The position numbers were made by a program, and so were the translations under genes. 7,431 nucleotides of DNA, taken from NCBI GenBank assembly GCA_016788805.1, contig JAEUSE010000042.1, forward strand, positions 1 through 7,431. The letters are read 5' to 3'. This DNA is from Candidatus Doudnabacteria bacterium. Lineage in GTDB: Bacteria > Patescibacteriota > Doudnabacteria > UBA920. Positions 4,137 to 7,431 of the stretch are shown piece after piece (position 1 is the first letter of the stretch; every line of letters starts with the position of its first letter). Below the pieces are notes generated by a model. It did no database searches, had not been told where the DNA came from, and saw only the letters and a list, made by a program, of their open reading frames with translations.

Positions 4137-5024
4137 ATGCAAAAGAGGCTTACTATAATTAAACTCGCAACAGTCGGCGCACTACTCGTAGTTATGTTGG
4201 TAGTTTTAGCCGTCACCAATCCAGCAAAAAATGGGTGGCATAGGCTTGTCGGACTGGTTACGGGCGGTCAAGCGGCCGAATCGACTTCACACATAGGCCT
4301 CCACAATGAAAGCATATTTAGTCAAGACACAGCCCTACAAGCTTACATGCAAAAATACGGGCCAAAACAAACCATTCGCGAATTACACGGCCTTGAAAAA
4401 AAGTTCGGCTCTTGCCACCAACCGGCCCACCGAGCGGGGCACATAGGTTACCGACTGCTCGGAGACAAAGCGCTCATTGAATATGGCCCCGAATGCCAAT
4501 CCGGCTACTACCATGGGGTAATAGAGGCATACTTCAGAGACCACGGCACAAAAGACCTTGCCAACTCACTGGAAAGCCTGTGCCCGGTAACCCAAAATAG
4601 TTTTTTTGACCACCAGTGTGTCCACGGCATAGGTCACGGCCTCCTCGCATGGACCGACTATGAGCTGCCCGAGGCTTTAAAGGCGTGCGACCAGCTGCCC
4701 AGACGAACGGATAGTTGTTGGACCGGAGTGTTTATGGAAAACCTGTCAGCACAAATTACAAAAGACCCAACTCTAACCAGCGACCCTGTGGGAGAGAGTG
4801 GCATACACACCACTAAATACCTCAGCAACGACCCTCTCTACCCTTGCAATGCCGTAGGTGCGGCATACCAAAATAGTTGCTATTTTCTCCAAACTTCTCG
4901 CATGCTGCAAATATTCGGACAAGATTTCGGTAAAATTGCGACGGCTTGTAGTAAAGCACCGCCCCTACACCAAAGCAGCTGCTATGCCAGTATGGGCAGG
5001 GACGTGGGCGGGACTTACAAATGA
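4137..5024 (+). CDS. Cys/His-rich exported or membrane-anchored protein, N-terminal part (frame broken near 5019)
   Basis: Visible product of 295 residues. An N-terminal membrane helix or uncleaved signal at about 8-27 (IKLATVGALLVVMLVVLAV) suggests the rest is outside the membrane. Then come clustered Cys and His: GSCHQPAHRAGH (about 92-102), CQSGYYHG (120-127) and HQCVHGIGHG (159-168), a pattern that could bind metal. From about residue 180 the protein is built of short units with two Cys about 9-11 apart and often a C-[YW] second Cys (ACDQLPRRTDSCW, PCNAVGAAYQNSCY, ACSKAPPLHQSSCY), probably disulfide-linked helical hairpins. The same unit continues in the next reading frame after the TGA at 5022-5024, so the intact product would be about 393 residues. 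The ATG at 4137 fits the promoter; a GTG at 4131 is also in frame. I do not recognise a characterised family and assign no function. Confidence 0.72.
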   Translation: MQKRLTIIKLATVGALLVVMLVVLAVTNPAKNGWHRLVGLVTGGQAAESTSHIGLHNESIFSQDTALQAYMQKYGPKQTIRELHGLEKKFGSCHQPAHRAGHIGYRLLGDKALIEYGPECQSGYYHGVIEAYFRDHGTKDLANSLESLCPVTQNSFFDHQCVHGIGHGLLAWTDYELPEALKACDQLPRRTDSCWTGVFMENLSAQITKDPTLTSDPVGESGIHTTKYLSNDPLYPCNAVGAAYQNSCYFLQTSRMLQIFGQDFGKIATACSKAPPLHQSSCYASMGRDVGGTYK

Positions 5025-5319
5025 CATTCCCGGGCAGCTAAAGGCCTGTGGGCAGGTAAAAAACCAAAACTACCGCATACAATGCCTTAATGGGGCAGTG
5101 CAAAACAGTTTTTGGGACCCAAGCGGCCAGGTAACCGCCCGCTCGTTTTGCCAATTACTACAAAATCCTGTAGAAAAACAAGCCTGCTATGTAACTATTT
5201 TTGAAAGAGCCAACCAACTTATAACCGCTGCGGAGCCCCAACAACAATTCTGCGCCGCAGTCGAGACCGGTTACCAATCCCAATGCCAAACACAGCTTAC
5301 GCGCTCACTCTCCCACTAA
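5020..5319 (+). CDS. C-terminal part of the Cys/His-rich protein in the +1 frame
   Basis: These 99 residues (NDIPGQLKACGQVKNQNYRI...) continue the two-Cys repeat pattern of the upstream frame: ACGQVKNQNYRIQC, FCQLLQNPVEKQACY and FCAAVETGYQSQC. Joining Tyr294 (TAC, 5016-5018) to the AAT at 5020 restores one open protein ending in TAA at 5317-5319. The break sits in a run of three A before TGA. It may be a sequencing or assembly error, a real frameshift mutation, or recoding. The piece has no convincing start of its own, and its last 37 bases overlap cca. Confidence 0.7.
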   Translation, partial: NDIPGQLKACGQVKNQNYRIQCLNGAVQNSFWDPSGQVTARSFCQLLQNPVEKQACYVTIFERANQLITAAEPQQQFCAAVETGYQSQCQTQLTRSLSH

Positions 5320-6245
5320 CCCCGCTACTGCGCCAAGCCAAACGACTCGCGCAGACCGTAATTCGACTTGTACCTGCGCACAAACGACCCCAACCTCGCG
5401 CATACTTAGTGGGTGGAGCAGTTCGAGATATCATCCTAAACCTACCCCCCAAGGACATTGATATAGAAGTGTACCATGTAACATTCCCCCAATTGAGCAC
5501 ACTTTTAAAAAAAACCTACGGGGACATTCCTATACGAGCAAATGCGCGCTACGGAACCTGGGAAATCCGCACGCAAGCGGGCAGTCTTAACGTATCCATT
5601 CCGCGGACAGAAACGCAGCACGGCCCGGGCCACACCGACCTAAAAGTCACATTACGCCCCCACCTGTCGCGCGCAAAAGCTCTAGCGCGAAGAGATTTTA
5701 CTATAAACGCTATCCTTGCCGACGCGCTTACCGGAAAGGTATACGACCCTTACCAGGGTGCGCGCGATATCCAAAAAGGTATTTTACAACCAGTAGCAAT
5801 CAATACATTCGCAAAAGACGCGCTCCGTGCTTGGCGAGCCGTGCAACTCCTGGGTCGGTACAACCTGCGCCCCGGTACGACACTCCAACACCTACTAAAG
5901 CATATGGCCAAGGCTCCGGCCATGCGTGTACTCTCCGCTGAACGAATACTGGCTGAATGCGACAAACTCTTTACTCCTGGGAGTAAACCCTCTAACGCCC
6001 TTAAGGTAGCGCAGACCTCCGGCTTACTTACCGCCCGAATACAACCGCTTGCAAAGCTAGGAAAAAAACCGACGGCGTGGCGGGCTCTTTTAGTTGAACT
6101 AGACCGCTGCGCTGCCACCAAGTCAAAAAACACCCAAGCTGCCTGCTGGCACGCAATATTAAAAGCACTCAGCCCCCAAGCAGGCTTAGTGCTTATCCAT
6201 ACCCTAAAATTACCTAAAAAATATCGTTTGCCAAAAAATAGATAG
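5283..6245 (+). CDS. cca: CCA tRNA nucleotidyltransferase / poly(A) polymerase family protein
   Basis: A 320-residue class II nucleotidyltransferase. Motifs in order: YLVGGAVRDIIL (about 41-52, nucleotide-binding GG), KDIDIEVY (about 57-64, the metal-binding DxD), ARYGTWEI (about 88-95), the RRDFTINAIL signature (about 137-146), VYDPYQGARDIQKGILQPV (about 153-171), FAKDALRAWRAVQLLGRY (about 176-193, the usual 'F.eDplRilRa'), and SAERILAECDKLF (about 219-231). In the family it adds or repairs the 3' CCA of tRNA using CTP and ATP. It lacks an HD phosphohydrolase domain and has a short tail, as expected for a compact enzyme. The start overlaps the upstream gene by 37 bases, suggesting co-transcription from the 4122 promoter; no Shine-Dalgarno sequence is seen. 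Both tRNAs in this window already encode CCA, so here the enzyme would act in repair or on other tRNAs. Sequence alone does not tell CCA-adding from poly(A)-adding or A-adding enzymes. Confidence 0.9.
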   Translation: MPNTAYALTLPLTPLLRQAKRLAQTVIRLVPAHKRPQPRAYLVGGAVRDIILNLPPKDIDIEVYHVTFPQLSTLLKKTYGDIPIRANARYGTWEIRTQAGSLNVSIPRTETQHGPGHTDLKVTLRPHLSRAKALARRDFTINAILADALTGKVYDPYQGARDIQKGILQPVAINTFAKDALRAWRAVQLLGRYNLRPGTTLQHLLKHMAKAPAMRVLSAERILAECDKLFTPGSKPSNALKVAQTSGLLTARIQPLAKLGKKPTAWRALLVELDRCAATKSKNTQAACWHAILKALSPQAGLVLIHTLKLPKKYRLPKNR

Positions 6246-6246
6246 T

Positions 6247-7422
6247 CTACATTACCAATAAAGCGCACGCGAGCACCACCACAAACCCCGCATTTGCAAC
6301 CATCTGGATTTGGAACACTCGCCGGTGGACCGCAACGACTATCATCAGGCTGACCAACAGTAACGAGATAACTAATGCGTACATTCGATCTTCGAACAGC
6401 TGTGCATCAAATTGTTGACCAAACACACTTACCAAAGCACCCTTCACGCTGCCGGCGGACAGGTACCGCTCATCGAACGTAGGCGTTAAACTGGCCAACT
6501 CAGCACTTACTTTATTCCCTTGTATATCAAAGGCTTTTACCCAGAGGGTTTCCGAACGAACTGCTTCAATCGGAACCACTAAACGCCAAGTATTATTTGA
6601 CGTAGGGTGGAAGAACCGAGCGCGGGCACCGTACACCAGCAGCAAACGCAGGGCAACCGGCGTAGCTCTACTGGTAATAATTAAATTTCCTTCTTCTACC
6701 TTCACCTGAGTCTCAACTATTTTTAACTCCTGTACGGGAGCTGGCTCCGCCGTTACCTGTGAGGATTCAGGAGACGGCACGGCTTGAGCAGTCGGCACCT
6801 GGACCGGTGCACTTGCTTCCGCGGTTTTTGGTTTAGGCTTTTTAAAAAGCGAAGTATCGGTAGCCGGGGACGGTGTGGTCCGCGTTACCGGAGTAGGACG
6901 GTTTTGCATTGCAATCGGCTGCTCTGCCGGCAAACCGAACATTTCTACCACAAACGTGGTGTCGTGGTTCTCGAAAAATCCACGGGCTATACCCACTCCC
7001 ATCTCCTCAAAATTACCATTTAATATGTTGGCACGATGGCCCGGACTGTTCATCCAGGCTTCCTGCAAACTGCGGTCATCGAAAAAGTGAACTGCCAAGT
7101 TCTCACCCGCGCTTAAATACTGATACCCCTGCTTTTTTATAAAATCCCAAGGGGTCTTGCCGTCAGGTGAATTATGGGCGAAATATTGCTTTGCTAACAT
7201 GTCATTCGCCTTATCCTGAGCTGCCCGTTCCAAGACTGCACTATAGCCGACCGCTTTCACTCCGCTTTCCTTTCGGGACTGATTAGTTAACGTAAGCACC
7301 GACTCTTGGGTAATAGCAGCTGAACTAGCCGGTTGCACCGCGCCCAAACTCAACCAAGACAAAGCGACTATTTTAACGGTAACAAAAAGCACGGATACTA
7401 ACTTAAGAGTCCGATGATGCAA
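6247..7422 (-). CDS. CAP (SCP/PR1) domain surface protein with two C-terminal membrane helices; 5' end uncertain
   Basis: 391 residues from a TTG at 7420-7422. The frame stays open to the window edge, so the true start may be upstream. Layout: signal or anchor helix about 8-30; CAP domain about 41-163; a Pro/Thr/Ser-rich linker about 168-232; a predicted beta-rich domain about 236-310; membrane helices about 347-364 and 373-391. The CAP tetrad is present: His83 (FAHNSPDG), Glu107 (AGENLA), Glu121 and His129 (EAWMNSPGHRANIL), followed by MGVGIARG and FVVEMFG. Bacterial CAP proteins are extracellular; their activity is mostly unknown, so none is assigned. The CAP domain would face outside, tethered by the C-terminal hairpin. 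The gene converges with cca with one base between the stop codons and no terminator between them. Confidence 0.88.
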   Translation of the reverse strand: MHHRTLKLVSVLFVTVKIVALSWLSLGAVQPASSAAITQESVLTLTNQSRKESGVKAVGYSAVLERAAQDKANDMLAKQYFAHNSPDGKTPWDFIKKQGYQYLSAGENLAVHFFDDRSLQEAWMNSPGHRANILNGNFEEMGVGIARGFFENHDTTFVVEMFGLPAEQPIAMQNRPTPVTRTTPSPATDTSLFKKPKPKTAEASAPVQVPTAQAVPSPESSQVTAEPAPVQELKIVETQVKVEEGNLIITSRATPVALRLLLVYGARARFFHPTSNNTWRLVVPIEAVRSETLWVKAFDIQGNKVSAELASLTPTFDERYLSAGSVKGALVSVFGQQFDAQLFEDRMYALVISLLLVSLMIVVAVHRRVFQIQMVANAGFVVVLACALLVM

Positions 7423-7431
7423 GAGTTGCGG

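Noticed and set aside
5022..5024. TGA read as glycine (Gracilibacteria/Absconditabacteria code)
   Set aside because: Reading through in the same frame gives HSRAAKGLW..., which loses the Cys repeat, while the +1 frame keeps it. No other internal TGA occurs in the conserved genes.
5750..6268. Minus-strand reading frame of 172 codons opposite cca
   Set aside because: It is the antisense shadow of a conserved enzyme and overlaps the end of the CAP gene; the translation has no recognisable domain.
1..7431. CRISPR array or insertion sequence
   Set aside because: No regularly spaced repeats with unique spacers, and no transposase, were found on either strand.

Overview
The window looks like a chromosomal piece of a Patescibacteria (Candidate Phyla Radiation) bacterium. 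This is an inference from three things: the compact type IV pilus cluster pilM-pilN-pilO-(small membrane protein)-pilB, a short CCA-adding enzyme, and a CAP protein held by C-terminal membrane segments. Lineage below phylum cannot be fixed by eye. The genetic code looks standard. Every complete gene that looks intact ends in TAA or TAG, and the only TGA that ends a frame lies at an apparent frameshift.

Left part (1-3114, minus strand): a tightly packed pilus operon read right to left. It runs pilM (actin-like cytoplasmic protein), pilN and pilO (bitopic inner-membrane proteins), an unrecognised 129-residue bitopic protein, then the start of the pilB/gspE assembly ATPase, which is cut by the window edge. 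PilM, PilN and PilO would form the alignment platform and PilB would power pilin polymerisation.

Middle (3115-4136): a divergent promoter region in which the -35 boxes of the pil operon and of the tRNA-Ile transcript share the same bases. It is followed by tRNA-Ile(GAT), a 79-residue two-helix membrane protein, tRNA-Ala(TGC), and about 200 bp of highly structured non-coding DNA. That stretch carries a second copy of the T-arm and acceptor 3' end of tRNA-Ala exactly 200 bp downstream, plus an inverted third copy. Both tRNAs encode CCA. Both are preceded at the same distance by copies of one repeat, and both are followed by hairpins that bury the CCA tail. This is the least explained part of the window.

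Right part (4137-7431): a probably leaderless gene for a Cys/His-rich exported protein, split by an apparent +1 frameshift near 5019. It overlaps a CCA tRNA nucleotidyltransferase gene (cca). That gene converges, with one base between the stop codons, on a minus-strand gene for a CAP/SCP-domain surface protein whose 5' end may lie outside the window.
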